From Rallus limicola (lineage: Eukaryota; Chordata; Aves; Gruiformes; Rallidae), in assembly GCA_022605955.1 (NCBI GenBank), contig JAKCOZ010000011.1:5399990-5463989 (forward strand): a stretch of DNA of 64,000 nucleotides. The letters are read 5' to 3'. Numbering within the stretch: the first letter of the stretch is position 1; each line of letters starts with the position of its first letter. Of this stretch, positions 48,079 to 63,000 are shown in pieces. The position numbers were made by a program, and so were the translations under genes. The notes beneath the pieces are model-generated. The model was not told the DNA's origin, made no database searches, and worked only from the letters and a program-made list of their open reading frames with translations.

Positions 48079-51000
48079 ATGAGGATGAAGTTCTCGCTCC
48101 TGGCTCTTTTTCTGGAATTGATCATCATTGTTCTGTTTGGAATATTTGTGGAATATGGCAACAGTGACAATTTGGCAACTTTATACCCATGTAAGTGTTG
48201 CTGCCTAAGCTTTATGGAAGTTTCTTTAAACTAATCCTAAGCAATATTTCTTAATAATTTATAAGACTTACCAATAGAGCTAGAAAAGCAAAGCATGCTT
48301 TGGGGCAAGTAAACTTTTTCCAAGGTATGAAAGAAGCAGGTTTCAAAGACAAATTCAAGTTGAGCACATATAAAATTCTGAGACTAAAACTCTTACTGCT
48401 GTTAGCTGTTCAGGGAAGAGGAGTCCTGAAAATAGTTCTAGCATTTGCATAGCAGGTTAAAGCCTGCAGAAATATTGATTATTATTAACAATTCCAGCAT
48501 TTTTAGAGGTAGTTGGAAGAGCTTCTTGCTGGAACTTTTATCCTGATAACTGTATCAAATAATGAAAAGGAATATAACATTTCATTATTATCATCCAGAT
48601 TAGAAAAAGTTATCTTATGAGAACATGGAACATATACATCATTGTTATAAAATATTTTTGCAGAAACTGGACTCCACAAAGGGGCCGTAGCTTCTGTCAC
48701 AGTGTGGATAATTCCTTCCTATCTTTCAAAGCTGTGGCTCAGTTGTAGACCGTAATGGTTCAGTCTGAAAATGTTTCTGCTCATTTGATGCTTTGCAAAT
48801 GCTTGATGAAGTTCAGGGAGAAAGCTTTTGGCCTCAAGAGGTGGTTGCTGACATCTCTCACCCTCCTCTGCCTAATGCAAGGATCAGACTGTTGTAAATA
48901 AGTAGAAAAATAAGTGTGCAGAGGAACAGTCTGTGTCCTGCTGGCAGTACTGAAGGTTTGTTTGTTGTTTGTTTTCTTGGCTCTGCTGTCTTAACAACTT
49001 GTAGCCCTCATTGCTGTCCTCTCGATGATGACCATAATGGTAGAGAACTCCTTGCCTGTGTGTAGTACCCATGTAATTTTGAATGTATCCCTTTTTGTCT
49101 CATTCTAACTGGCTTTTCAGTGACTGTTATAGGGGAATGTGATCTCAGGTCATGCACTCCCTAGAAGTCTTGTGGTTTGTATTCTTACAGAGAGCATTGT
49201 CCACTTGAGAGAGCAATGAATGCATGGCATTATTCAGATCTAGATGCAAGTTAGCTGATGAACATCAGGGGCTAATTACTCACATTTGGGTTACTGAGAT
49301 GCAGCAGTATCCCCAAGAGATAATAACTTAGGCTATGCCCGAGCCTGTTCTCTTTCTGAGACACAGAAATACCATATCTGTGATACTGAACTATCCCAGC
49401 TCCTAAATTCTGTGGCCTTATCTAGATGGTGTATTGGGAATGACCCTTGTTCCACTGTCACCCAGGAGGTGGCAGCTGTCTTAGACAAAAACTGTGTCAG
49501 AGACCACAAAGATAATTTAACAACGCAAATAATTCTAATCTGGCATTGTTATGTTATTAACACAGCTATTGCCTAAAACACCTGTCCACTTGTCTCTTCT
49601 CTGACTCTACCTCAAAACAACATGGCAACAACATATATAACCAGAGAAAAATAGTTTGGGGGACATCTTTGTACAATTTGCTAACCCAGACCTGTATTGT
49701 CTAGGGAGTGGTTCCTTCAGACTCAGATTAATACCCACAAGAACAGAGAAAATTACCTTCTCCAATCTGAATTTCATACCTGCTGGTGCTGGTACTAAAC
49801 TGACCTGCATTTTCTCCGAGTCCCCTTTATCAAGCAGAACAAAGAAAGGTGCATGGGATCTTTGTGCTTATGCCAGTAATTTAATGGTCATCAGAAGCCC
49901 CTTACAATACTGTGGTGCATTTCTTAGTAAACCTCAAGCCTTCTGGCTGGCAGATGCCTGTGCTGTATGTATCACGGTGGGAACTGTGCTCCCTAGGGAG
50001 CTCCTGGGATAGGCTGTTCTCACGCTTAAAAAACACTCTCCCAGCCCTTTTGTGGAGCCCTGTTGTGTTTTTTTTTAATTTAATATCTCTGTTTTAAAAA
50101 AATAGAGGGCAGGATCCTCATCAACACCACAGAGAAATTAATTCTTCTAACCAAGTATTAATACTACAGCACAGGCCTTTAAATGTAATCCATGCAGTTA
50201 GGAATCACCTATTGTTATTTCTTCTCTAATGTCAGTGCCTAAAATATGTGGGAGAAATTGCCTGCTGCCTCCCATGCCTTCTGACAGGCAGCGTATGACT
50301 ACATTATCCCTTCACACCATCCCCTGGCTGCCCATGCTATTAACTCCTTAGCAAGTGTCTGGCATGGCTTTGGCTCATGCAAACCAGCACCCTGACCCTC
50401 CTCCTTGACATCTGACTTTAGGCATAGCATAGATAAGGGAGTACTCTTAATAAGTAGTACAGGTGGGGGTTGGTATTTTGGGAGAGAAGAGCATGCTGCT
50501 GTACAGATGCAAGTCAACCCAAGCCATGCATCTTTTGGCCAAGCTGTACAGTTTACCAGTAGAGACACAAACTAAGCAAATACTGCAGATGTAATGTTGG
50601 ACTTTTAGATGCTGACCTAAAAGTGGATGGATCTTATTCACAATAAAGTAGTGGAATAAAAGTAGGATTTTCTAACACCTGAGTTTTCATTTTAAGACTC
50701 TCTCTCAAATTTTCCTGTCTACCAAGTCTACACAAGAGCATAGTTTGCTCAAGGACCTGGCAGAAAGTTGATGCTTTGATTGTATCAATATATTAGGACA
50801 CATTCTGAGTCAGGACTTCCCCCAGGTTCACAAAGTGATGGTTTCAAACTGCTTCCCATGCTATCCCTAGGGATGTCAACACAACTGCACCTTATAGATG
50901 TAGTTGTTTCACCTAGGGGGCAATTTACATTTTCAGAACTGCAGTGGAGGGCATGCTTTAACATTTTAAGTACCTCAGCAACATAAATCCAAGCAGTTTC

Positions 51001-54000
51001 AGTATTTTTGGACAGAAGAAAAGTGAAAATAATGAGTATCACCATAGTTTTGCAGTCAGGTAAGGGAGGCTGAGCTAGTATCTTTCCCAAAGACCTGTGT
51101 TATATCTGCTTCTGGTGGATGCTAGTACAGGCACGGCAAGTTGGATGGACAGCTTCAGGAGTGCAGTGCCACTAGAAATAGAGAACAGGGACATGTGATG
51201 GTTTTGAAAACAATCCTAGAGAGTTTCTTTAGTACTGGTATCCTATATGTAATGCCCTGTGCTTGATCCATTACTCATGGCTCAGGAAAACTTATGCACC
51301 CGTCCTTCTTCAGGGTTCTAAGGTTTACTCCTTCAGGCAAAGCAAAATCACATTTTTAGTATAAACCTAGATGCCACAAGCATCTTTGCATTGAGACTGA
51401 CCACCAGGCAAAGCACTCACAGTGGAATTATGACATTGGTCTTGCTTAGCCTTGCAGAATTATGTGCAGTGATTTCATTCATGATCTGCTGGAGTATTGT
51501 TCCCAGTCTATTTTCCTGTCTCACAGAATAGAAGTACTAGGTATACTTAAACACAGCTAGTTACTGAAAAAAATTATTTCAAATCATGCTGGTTTCTCCA
51601 TCATTTCAAATCATTCCACACCTACTTTTTCTCAAAAGGATGCATAAGAGGTAGTGAAATCCCAAGGTATACACTAGGGTAATTGAAATTGTAGAATAAT
51701 AGAGTGATAGAATGCTTTGGATTGGAAGGGACCTCAAAGATCATCTAGTTCCAACTCCTTTGCCATGGGCAGGGACACCTTCCAGTAGACCAGGTTGCCC
51801 AAAGCCTCATCTAACCTGCCCTTAGACACTTCCAGGGACAGGGCTTCCACAACCACTCTGGGCAGCCTGTGCTAGGGCCTCACCACCCTCATAGCAATTA
51901 ATTTCTTCCTAATATCTAATCTAAACTACACCTCTTTCAGCTTGAAGTCATTACCACTTGTCCTACTGCTACACTTCCTGGTGAACAGTCCCTCTCCCAC
52001 TTTCCTGTAGGACCCCTTTAAATATTGGTAGGCTGTACTTTGGTCTCCCTGAGTCCTTCTCCTCAACATCCATGAATTAACCTAAATTTAAACAGGACTT
52101 GTAATCTTTTGTGTAAGTAAGTCTAGACAGCTTTAAAACATCTATATGAATCCTGGCTAGCTCTCAGGAGGACCCAGGATCACATGTTAACCAGCTGCTT
52201 GTTTCAAACAGAACTGCTTCTGATTTTCAGGGCTGGGGTCAGATTTCTAAAAGCACCTTTCAAAAGAGACCTGAACATGTAGAACCTCTGTTGGTGAGGC
52301 AGAATCTCTGTTGATGGGCACCGAATATTAAGCTCCTCAGTTATTAACGTGCTTTTGAAACCTGTTCTTTTGCTATGTGTGGGGTCAGGTTACTTAAGTA
52401 GTAAACTGTCTTTTACTAATCTAGGCATGATTTCCCAAGACATGGTATACATGAATGGGATTGTTTTGATGAGAATAATTTACTTGCTTTGTCTGCAATG
52501 ATTTAACAGGAAATTGCAAACAAGAGCAGGTAATATCCTGAATGCCAACACATAATCATCTCCTCTGTGAGACTGGGAAAACTTTCTTACCTGGAGCTGA
52601 CTACCCTGAATGGGCAAAGCTAAAACTTTATTGAAAAGTCCATGGCATAGGCTCATTAAATAACAAAAAAAGTGAAAGTAGGTAATTTTCAAATGTGCCA
52701 CTCATTTGTTCATAAAACTCAAGTGTGATATAAACTGAAAACTGAGGATGTCATATAGCACTTTGATGTGTTTTACTAAGATCAGTTCATATATTCCCAT
52801 TTCCTTCTGTTAAAATCAAATTAAATGGCTACTTTTGTAGATATTGCTGTGCAGCTTTTATGGATTTGCCCTCTAGTTCTGGTTTTGTTTGGTTTTGTTT
52901 TTAAATCATTAACAAGCTTTTAGTAAAGTATTTGTACAAGAGTCAGACAAATAACCCAGGATACTTTTCAAATGCAAAGCTCCTGATCCCACAGTTTACT
53001 GGGTGAATGGTCACTAGTAGAAAATTATTTTTGAAAGGGGAAAAAACAAGCTTGTTTGGCAATGTTTCCACTTATCTTCAGAAAAGATGGTAAGAGTTCT
53101 TGGGTTACTCCTTCCCTTATCTGAAAAGAGCTTTCTTATGTGACCTGCCAATATTTTGTTCCAGTTAAAAAAGAAACAACAGGTGATCACCCGTACCTGA
53201 GATCATCAGGGTAGAGAACACCTTGATGACTCTCCTCTCTCAGTCTTATGGGCAATAAGCACCACTACACTGGAAGGAGAGCTGCTCTCAATGTGCTCTA
53301 TATGTCCACCACCACAGTTAGGTTGGGCACAAAGCATCATCTCTGCATTCCTGTGGTAGAGGCTGCTACAAGATGCACAAGGTGCACAGACAGATGCACC
53401 CAACAAATTATCCTGTACTTTAATATCCTTTTCATAACCATCTCTCACTGATTCCCTCTGACATAAGAATATGGGCAAATTAAGCTGTGTTTGGGGTTCT
53501 GAATTCACTAAGACACTAAAGGCTTTGCTGCTGGTAGGATCAGGAAGGTTGTATTAGCACAGTTTGCACTGTCCTCAGATGCATGTTTTTGATCTCTTGT
53601 CAGGTCCTCTGAAACAAGGAAATATGTTGAGGTCTAAGCAAGACAGTCATTTTCCCACAGCTTTGCAATACAAAATATGCAAGTATATCAAAAGCCCAGT
53701 TGGGGAAGTCGATTGTGTATCTTTTAAAATAAGTACTAAGCACAACACAAGAGTTTGGAAACTACTTCTGGAAATTGAGTAGCATGGAGGAAAATGGGAA
53801 GCTTCCAAAGGACTGCAGGGGCCTCAAAAATCCCATCACTGCCTATTACTGAATTCAGACAATAAATGTAGCCTAAAGAGGAAGAGTTGAGGATGCCTGG
53901 GAACCACCTGTTCCTTAGATGTGTGTAACCCAATGTAGGATCTTACTGCATGCTTGTTTGTATTTCAGTACTAGGTCAGGGCTGGGATATGACAGTGCAA

Positions 54001-57000
54001 AGTATTAATAACTTATTAGGAATCTCCAGTAACTTATTATCCTTCTGGGCCCTCTTTTGGCTACACGTGGTAGTGCGTATAGCAAAGCTATAGGAACGCT
54101 TAAAGTACAGAGCTGGGAAATCTAACTTCAATCCACATATTATACCAACCAGGTCAACGTTCAAGCTTTTCCTGTATATTTGCATGTAAGAACAATAAAA
54201 TACAAATTAAAAAAATAGTTTCTCTATTCTGAGGTTATTAATAGCAATAACATCAGAGAAAAAGCTCTAATTCCAAGGGACAAACCTTGTATGGTGTAGA
54301 GTCCATTAAATCACATAGATCTCTTGAATAACAAATGTTTCCCCTTCAAAGACAAGCTGAGATACTTGGGCTTGTTCAGCCTGGAGAAGAGAAGGCTCTG
54401 GGGACACCTTAGAGCTCCTTCCAGTACCTGAAGGAGGTCTATAGGAAAGTTGGGGAAGGATGAGGGGTAATGGCTATAAGCTGGAAGAGTAGATTTAGGT
54501 TAGATATAAGGAAGAAATTTTCCACTGTGAGGGTGGTGAGGCCCTGACACAGGTTGCCCAGAGAAGCCATGGCTGACCCTGGATCCCTGGCAGGGTTCAA
54601 GGCTAGGTTGGATGGGGCTTTGGGCACCCTGGGCTAGTGGAAGGTATCCTTGTCTATAGCAGGAGGTGGGAACAAGGTGATCTCTAAGGTCCCTTCCAAC
54701 CCAAAGCATTCTATGATTCTATGAACAACATATTTTCAAAATAAAAAATATCCATGCTGTGGTGAAAAACTCAGTTTGTATCAAAAGTCTTAAAAAAGGA
54801 AATTAAAAAAAAATATAAGTAAAAATATAACTAACCATATTTTAATGTAATTCATCTTTGGAGAAAAAAAATATTGCTGATTTAGACATGACCTTAAGTA
54901 CCTTTTTCTTTTACCCAAAGAAATCAATCTCTTGTACAGTAATTTTTAGGGATCACAAGCATATCTTTGCACTGGGCTTACTAGTACTCTACCAAACAAA
55001 TCCCATGTACAATTTAACCATAACACGCTGCATTTAACAACCTTTATTTGAAGAGTAAGAGAACTTTTCTGTTCATAAAGCCATGATGTTCCAGGTAGCT
55101 TCACACACAGATAACAGTCCCAGACACATCAAATTTGCTATTATAGAGATCTGGTATTCTTTCAGTGCTGATATAGCAAGGAATAAAATCAATAATTTGG
55201 AGCTGTGTTTTCCAGACACTCAGTCTTCAACTAGTAACCTGGTCATGAAGTAAGGAAGGGTGGATCACACTGATGAAATTAGTTTGGAACACTTTTCTAT
55301 TTAAACCTCATTTGACCTTTCCTACACAGTCATTCTTCATGGTCACTACACAGATATGTCTTCCCTTCAGCCTTTCAGGACGTCCATGTGATGATATTTG
55401 TTGGATTTGGTTTCCTGATGACCTTTTTGAAGAAATATGGATTCAGCAGTGTTGGGATCAACATGCTCATTGCTGCCTTCGGTCTCCAATGGGGAACCCT
55501 GGTGCAAGGATTTTGGCACATGCAAAATAGGAAAATTCCTGTTGATATCAAAAGGTACATGTGAAGTTAACAAAACTGACATTTCTATATTCCTTAAGAT
55601 ATTAGGAGAAGCAGTAAACTACAACACATGTGGGACCAGACTTCTAAATTCACTGACATTTGATTGAACTTTACTGTCTACCTCTCAACATTCATGTGCT
55701 CTTCATCTCTCAAGGGGGAAGCACCTAGTGCTCTGGGCCAAGGGAACCAAAGGGTGTGACGAAATTTGAGGTGCTACATTACATTTGGGCAATAGGTCAC
55801 GTAAAGACACTGCTTTAAATCTCTGGAGCTGTGGATGCTGCAAGATTTCAAGCAGTAGCACAGCTCCTCCTGCATCCAGCAGGCGTGAAAGGATCTGTCC
55901 TTCCATGACAGATGGTGGTGGTGTCCCAAATCTGGGGGTTCATTTACCAGTGGCAATATGCCAGTATACAGATGGAGACATTATTTTATTGCATATTTGT
56001 GCAGATAAGGGTTCCTGTCCCAAAGCAGCACACCAAATCTCCAAATCAGTAGTTATCAATGCACTTAATATTAACATGTTCATGTCTATACTACACACGT
56101 ATTATTTATCATTATATGATTGGTTAAAAACTCTTCGCCTCCTATGTAAATTAATGCACATGCCTAGCAGTTTTCTTTTGAGTCAGTGGCATAATCAGGG
56201 TGGGTGGTCCATGAGTTGGTGGTCGTGGTGTTACCCAGTTGAATTACCTTTCCCCTAATTTCCTTCTTCTTTGGCAATCCTCAATGATTCTCCAAAGTTT
56301 GTTGGTCAAACTAACAACATATGAGCTACGCTTCTACTTTTTGACAGTCATATACATCGTGTGGATAAACAGTAACACAGAGGTGGGGCTATACAATGGG
56401 CATCTTTAGCAGCAAGTTTTGGTGTAAATTACATGCTGCATTTGATTATGCTGTAACAGTGCCACAGAAGGAAGGCTAAATCAGTGTGACTGTGACATTT
56501 TCTCCCACTTTTCAAGGAGTGATTTGCATAAGCACCATACTGCAGTAGGTTTTGGACCCCAGACATGGAATAGGAGATCTCATGAGCGATGCCCTTAGAT
56601 ACTTTTAATCCCTCTCCCATTCATCATCTCCTGCTTCTACCAAGTTCTCAGAATGTTTTCCACATCTGCAGGTCTGTTTTCTGAGACAACTTGTAGACAA
56701 TTTTGAAAAGAATGACATCCAAACATTACTGAGGGACAAGCAGAAATAATGTAAATAGCTCCTTAATGCTTACAGACAGGCATTTGTAGGGGGAACCTAA
56801 GTTAGTGCCCCTCTGCGCTGCAAGTTTTTGCCCCATTTTTGGTTTTATTTATCTTTGCCGTTCCCTATAACCTCTTAACACCAGTCCCTCCTGACAAGTA
56901 GTGCTAACATGATGTGCAGTGACAGAAAGTCATGCAAGGCTTCTGAAATTAAATAAAACATCCCACCAAAGCAAACAGCTCCCTGTCATCTTTGGAGCTC

Positions 57001-60000
57001 AAGTGACAGTTGGTGCTGGAAATATCCCTGCACATTCACAATACACATTTCATATGACTTTTCACTATAATTTCAACAAGATAAGCACATATATGGCATA
57101 AGAAAGTGTTCCTACACTTTTTCCTCAGTACCTGGTAAGATCCCTACAAAACCCATCTGGAAAGGTTTGACTTAATTTTCATCCAGAAAGATAATCTTGA
57201 TCATTTTAGAGCAGAAGAGTTAAAGATTTACCATTTTCACATTACAGCTTAATTTCAGGTCTTTTTAAATTGATTTTTTGCCTTTGTTTTTCCTTTACAT
57301 TTTTCTTTTATTTTTTTTTTTAACTTCAGCATGATAAATGCAGACTTCAGTACAGCAGCTGCTTTGATTTCATTTGGAGCAGTCCTGGGGAAAACAAGTC
57401 CTGTTCAGATGCTGATCTTGACAATTCTGGAGATCTCACTCTTTGCATGCAATGAACATATAGTTACAGACATACTTAAGGTACAACTATTAAGCAGTAA
57501 TTGTTTATAAACAATTTCCTGTTTATAAAAACTGCTTTTCATTTTGTATTACAGTTTATATATTTTATGTTCTAGTTTCTATCAAAAAAATAAGCCACTA
57601 AAGTCATCCAGACTTCTTCATCTGATCCTTGTCTCTATTCCATATAAAATCCACAACATTTTTTTGGGTCCCTATTACAGGCCACAGATGTTGGAGCCTC
57701 AATGACCATCCATACTTTTGGAGCTTATTTTGGTTTGGCTGTAGCCCTAGTACTGTATCGTCCTGGTTTGAAAAACAAACATGAAAATGAGGAATCTACC
57801 TATCAATCAGACTTATTTGCCATGATTGGTAAGTGCTGTAATAGTAAGTGTTGATCATTGATCCCTCTTTTATCCCTATATTTTAATGATTCCCTATTGT
57901 TAGACTGCATCCATTTTCATCTGATGTTAGCATAGCACTTTCAGTGACACACATATTTTTACAGCTTTCCCTTGATTAAGAAAAGGAAAAATCAAATTAA
58001 AGATGATTAGGTGTTTTTTCATTGTGCATTAGTAGTGACTCCCTTCTTATTAAATCTTCTGTTATAAACAGCATTTCTACATAAATTTGCCATAATTAAA
58101 AGTATTGAACTCTGCCTGTCCCACTAATGAATGTTAGAAATCATGTCTATCTGTCTGTGAGATCTATTCATAGATCAATTTACAAGCTAAAATTATCAGT
58201 TATATCACTAGATGATAAAGAATGTGCATGTGAACCATCTTGCTAATGTATTGCTTTCTGGTATGGTTTTCAGAGTGGTGGTGAGCTCTGGCAACGAGTG
58301 GGGCATGACAAAAGGATTCACAATGTGTTAACGCCTTCCAATAAATATTACAGAGTCCACATGCCAAAATCCCAATTGTCAATGTCAAAAGCTTCTGTAT
58401 AACCTATTATTTCTTTCAGCATTTTGGCTATTTCAAGTTTCTTATTGATTATTTTCCTCATTTCTTGTAGTTAGTTCTGTTGTGTTGGATTGTTCACCTT
58501 GAAATACTACTTGTGACTGAAAACTCTTCTTTCAATTTATGTTCATCCAGGTACCCTGTTCCTTTGGCTTTTCTGGCCCAGTTTTAACTCTGCCATTGCA
58601 TCTGGAGTAAATTTACAGAGTACAGCCATTATCAACACTTACTTTGCCTTGGCTGCGTGTGCTGTCATAACATTTGCCCTCTCCAGCATGGTGGATAAAA
58701 GAGGAAAATTCAGTATGGTAAGAGTCACACTCTATTGAATTAAGTCATCCCTCTATAATAAGAATGATTAAGTAGATTCCCAATATCTGTGAACTATCTG
58801 GAGCCCTTGCTCATACTGTGAGCAAAATTAGAACTTTTACACTTCTAAAAACTATAATGTAAGATTAGGTCCTGAGGCAACACACCCTGCTGTGGGTGGT
58901 GATTCCTCAGTGTGATCACTGCCATCTGGAGAGTGGAAAGTTCTTAGACATTATAGCAATGGTCCTGCTCCCTTGTTCTTTCTTGTTCATAGAACCCCCT
59001 TGTCCCACAGAGACATTAGTCCAACATTTGGGTGGACTTTTGGGTCTTGTTCCTAAGAGGATCTTATGTGAGTTACCATATTGCAATAACCAAAAGAGAT
59101 CTCTCAAGGCAACATTCTGCTCCCTGGCAATCTCACAGTGCAGGTACACAACAGGCAAAACCAAACCAGATTGGGGTTGACAAATTGCCAACCTTTAATC
59201 TCCTTGCCCTAAAAGCCCAGCTCTGTGTGTTCACCCACTTCTTTCGATCAGTTGCAGTGTTTATCTAAGCCCAGCATGAGTAGACACAGTTCAAAGGGCT
59301 CACAGAATTTACTGCTGTTGTAGGAGGCAGTTCTCACTGGTTAAGCCTAGCTTCTCAAGAGGTCAGGAAAGTTTTAGTGACTTTGCAGAAATTGGATTTC
59401 ATTAAACTGGCCTCAGTTAAACTGATTTAGAGTAGCTTTGAACCAACGCCCTGAACATGTAACAGGGACACCTTGTTTTAAATTCCTGTTCATTCTTCAC
59501 TGGCAAAAGCTCTCCTAAAGGACAGGAAAACATCTCTATGCCAAAAAAAAAAAAGCTTTCAAAGTCACTCAGCCCTAAAACAAGGCTCTGTTCCACATAG
59601 ATCATCTCCACCTCTGTATACTCTTTTCAGGTTCTCATTCAAAATGCCACCCTGGCAGGAGGAGTAGCAGTGGGTACCTGTGCTGACCTGCCAATCAGCC
59701 CTTTTGGTGCTATGGTCATTGGGACCATTGCTGGAATCATCTCTGTCTGTGGGTTCCACTTTCTGACTGTAAGTATTGAGGACCCATCTCTGCTCTCATT
59801 TACTTCTTGCTCCATTGACTTCACTGCAGCTCCCTTGGTTTGACTGGTACAGTATAGAAAGTGAGTTCTAGACAATGGTTATTTTAAAATCAGTGTGACT
59901 TACATATATGCTTACAAGCCAATTTCAGTTCAACTCCTACCTAGCAACAGAGAATAATCACAAAGACATTATAGTTCATTGAAGTCTGGATAACTGCACG

Positions 60001-63000
60001 AGGACCCACTAAATTGTTGCTCCAAGCCCAAGTATCAGTGGACCATCATGTTTGGTACCTTTATATTTATGATGGTAGCTTGGACATTTGTACCATTATA
60101 TGTAGATAATTGTTTTTCTCACTTATAAACAATTTCACAGTGAAGGGAAAGATAGAATAATTTCTAGCTGAACTTTGCAAATGTGAAATAAATTGTTTCT
60201 TGTACTTCTGCACTACTTTCTGGAGATAATAGAAACTCACTATGAACTTCGTATTTCCCCTCATTTCAGCCTTTGATGGCATCCAAGCTGAACATTCAAG
60301 ACACTTGTGGAGTTCATAATTTGCATGGTTTGCCTGGGTTACTGGGAGGTATCGCTGGCATCATAGTAGCTGCAGTAAAACAGGAAGTTAGGTGAGTTAT
60401 AAAGAGAAGAGTGAAAGGAGTTTATTGAACTTTGAAGCCCTGTCTTAAATTTCCACCATTGTTGGATCTAACTACAATACTTTCTTTTTTACAAAAATGT
60501 ATCTTTGATTTGGTGTCAGAAATTGTGTTCTGGTTTAAATAAGACTCTTCCTGGGGCACAGGAATTTACGCACCAATATGTGGAAGAATTTTTTCACAGT
60601 GAGGGTGAGGGAGCCCTGGGACAGGGTGCCCAGCGGTGTGTGGAGTCTCCTTCTCTGGAGAGATTCAAGACCCATCTGGACGCCAACCTGTGTGACCTGT
60701 CCTAGGGACCCTGCTTTGGCAGGGGGGTTGGACTCAATGATCTCTCAAGGTCCCTTCCAACCCCTATGATTCTGTGATTCTGTGAATCCTGCCTTACCAT
60801 ACTGTTTATATGCCAAGCTTGTTCCAAATTAAACGATCAATTAAAAATAAATATATTTAAAACATCATAAAAAACAGCATACAGAGACATTAAAATATAA
60901 AAGAATCATAATTCTACAAGCATACTGTTTGTAATGATAAGATTTCCAAGAAAATTGGCAACTTCTACTGTCTTAAAGACTTCAAGAAGATGAAAAGCTG
61001 GTCTTTTTGACAAAGGCTTACAAAATACTAATAACATTTTCAAAGAACTTATTTTCATCTGCAGCCTTATAAAAAAAAGCCCAAAAAATCAAAAATAAAA
61101 TTATTTCTGTCCTGTACACTGCAAGATATTTTCCATGAGCCATTCTGTCCAGAAGATAGCAAGTACAATGTTGTAAGACCAATTACCAGCCTCAAAGTGA
61201 AAGAATGCTTTGACTGTCAATAAACTGTTTTTTCTGCTTTTTCAGGGGAGGTGTCTCAATTAGTCCTGGCAAGCAGGCTGCTGCCCTGGGCAGTACACTT
61301 GCAATTGCGCTGTCAGGTGGAGCAGTGACAGGTCAGTATGATGCATACAACTGAAATATATGTGAATTTATAGGTATCAACAAATTTATGTGAATAATGT
61401 GAAATAGAAAAATAGAAATAGTGCATGATGGCACGCTAGCAGAAGCTTAAATATGGAAAAGCAGATTTCTAATAATTTTGTCTTCAAATGATGCATAGAT
61501 ATCTTACTGAAGATATGCTTCAAAGACACTGCATTGTATATATATAGGAATAATAAGGTGGTATTCTGGATGGAATTATTCTCTAGATTCAGACACTTAA
61601 AATTATAAACAGAAACTAGGTTGAGATTAAGACATATTCATTTAAGTGTCACGTGTCTCCATGTGACTGTGGATATTTTCCAAATAAAAACTCAGGCTGA
61701 AAAAGAAAATTCCAGTTTGAAATCTGGGAAAGGTTTTTGCAATTCCAAACAAACCTTTATTCGTGTCAACATGAAGAAGCCTGCATCACCTCTCATAATA
61801 GGTGACCTGATGTCCCAAGTCAGATGTGTATTAGACTAGGAAATGAGTCATAAAACTTAGGTGTCTCCTCAGGGCACATCCTAGTTATTTCATCCATTTT
61901 TTAACCTCTGATGCTGTTTTTCCTGCAGGTATTATTCTAAAGCTGCCCTTCTTGGGACAAGCGTCTGACCAGAACTGTTTTGATGACTCTGTTTATTGGG
62001 AGGTAAGATACAACTTCCACTTATTTTCATTACGTTGGAAGATGTGCAGCACACCGCAGCCCTGCTCTCCTGGGGTTTGTGGCTTGCACTTAAAGTGTCA
62101 TCTTTCAAAAACATTACTCTGCCTTGGACTATGAATTTATCAAGAACACCTTCGGGATCTTTTTTGGATTTGGTAGCTAGTCCTGCCATTTACAATGAAC
62201 TAACTTTGAACAAAAACCAGAAATAGCACCAACAAATTGAGACCTCAGGGGAGCTCTTTAACTCTTATTTAAGTGCTCTTTGTATGTGTGTCAACACATG
62301 ATGTTTGCATTTTTGGCTAAGTGCTGCTGATTTCCTAGGATCATCTAAATTCCATATTGAACAGAATCTTAGAGCACGTCTTCAGTAGCCATGAGTCTCC
62401 CTTAGACTGAGCAGAATCTCTGCTTCCTGGTTGAATGATCTGACCACTGAGGTTATCAGAAGAAGATGGGACTCGTGGCACTATTGTTTTATGCATGAAA
62501 ACACAAACAATGGGGCTGAGAAACCAGGGCATCTGAAATAGCTCTGCTGAACCCCTTTATGCCCAATGAAGAAACAGTTCTATATTGCAGTTCATTTGAA
62601 TCCTTCCAGATCTGTGTTAGGTTATATAAATTAAAACCTTGAAAGACTCTATATTCCCCACTGATAATGACTTTGCATTGCCTACATCAAATGTAGAGCT
62701 TATACTTTAGAGACATATATTTGATAAGTTGAGTCCCAGATACATCTCTGAGTTGAATGTCTATAATCAAAGGAAGCAGAGCAGAAACACAGACCATTCT
62801 CTGTGACTTTCTTCTTGAACCTGTACTGTTTGTGGGCTTTCTGTGTCTCACTGCATAAGACACTGATGACAGATTCTTAATTTAAACAATCTAAATTGTA
62901 TCCTTTATGCCACAACAAAAACAAAAAGGCAAGCCAAGAAGAAATACATGATATACATGTCTTGGAAATACAGTGTGTCGAACCCAAAAAGAGATACTAT

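Larger units (their letters stand above)
48191..55370 (+). other. RHAG intron 1 (7.2 kb)
   Basis: Large intron with donor GTAAGT and acceptor TTCCCTTCAG. It holds two CR1 copies in opposite directions and otherwise non-coding DNA. A + strand frame at 49656-50012 (118 codons) has no recognised domain. Confidence 0.85.

Noticed and set aside
49656..50012. 118-codon frame in RHAG intron 1 as an alternative exon
   Set aside because: No homology to Rh proteins and no need for it: exon 1 and exon 2 join in frame with conserved flanking residues.
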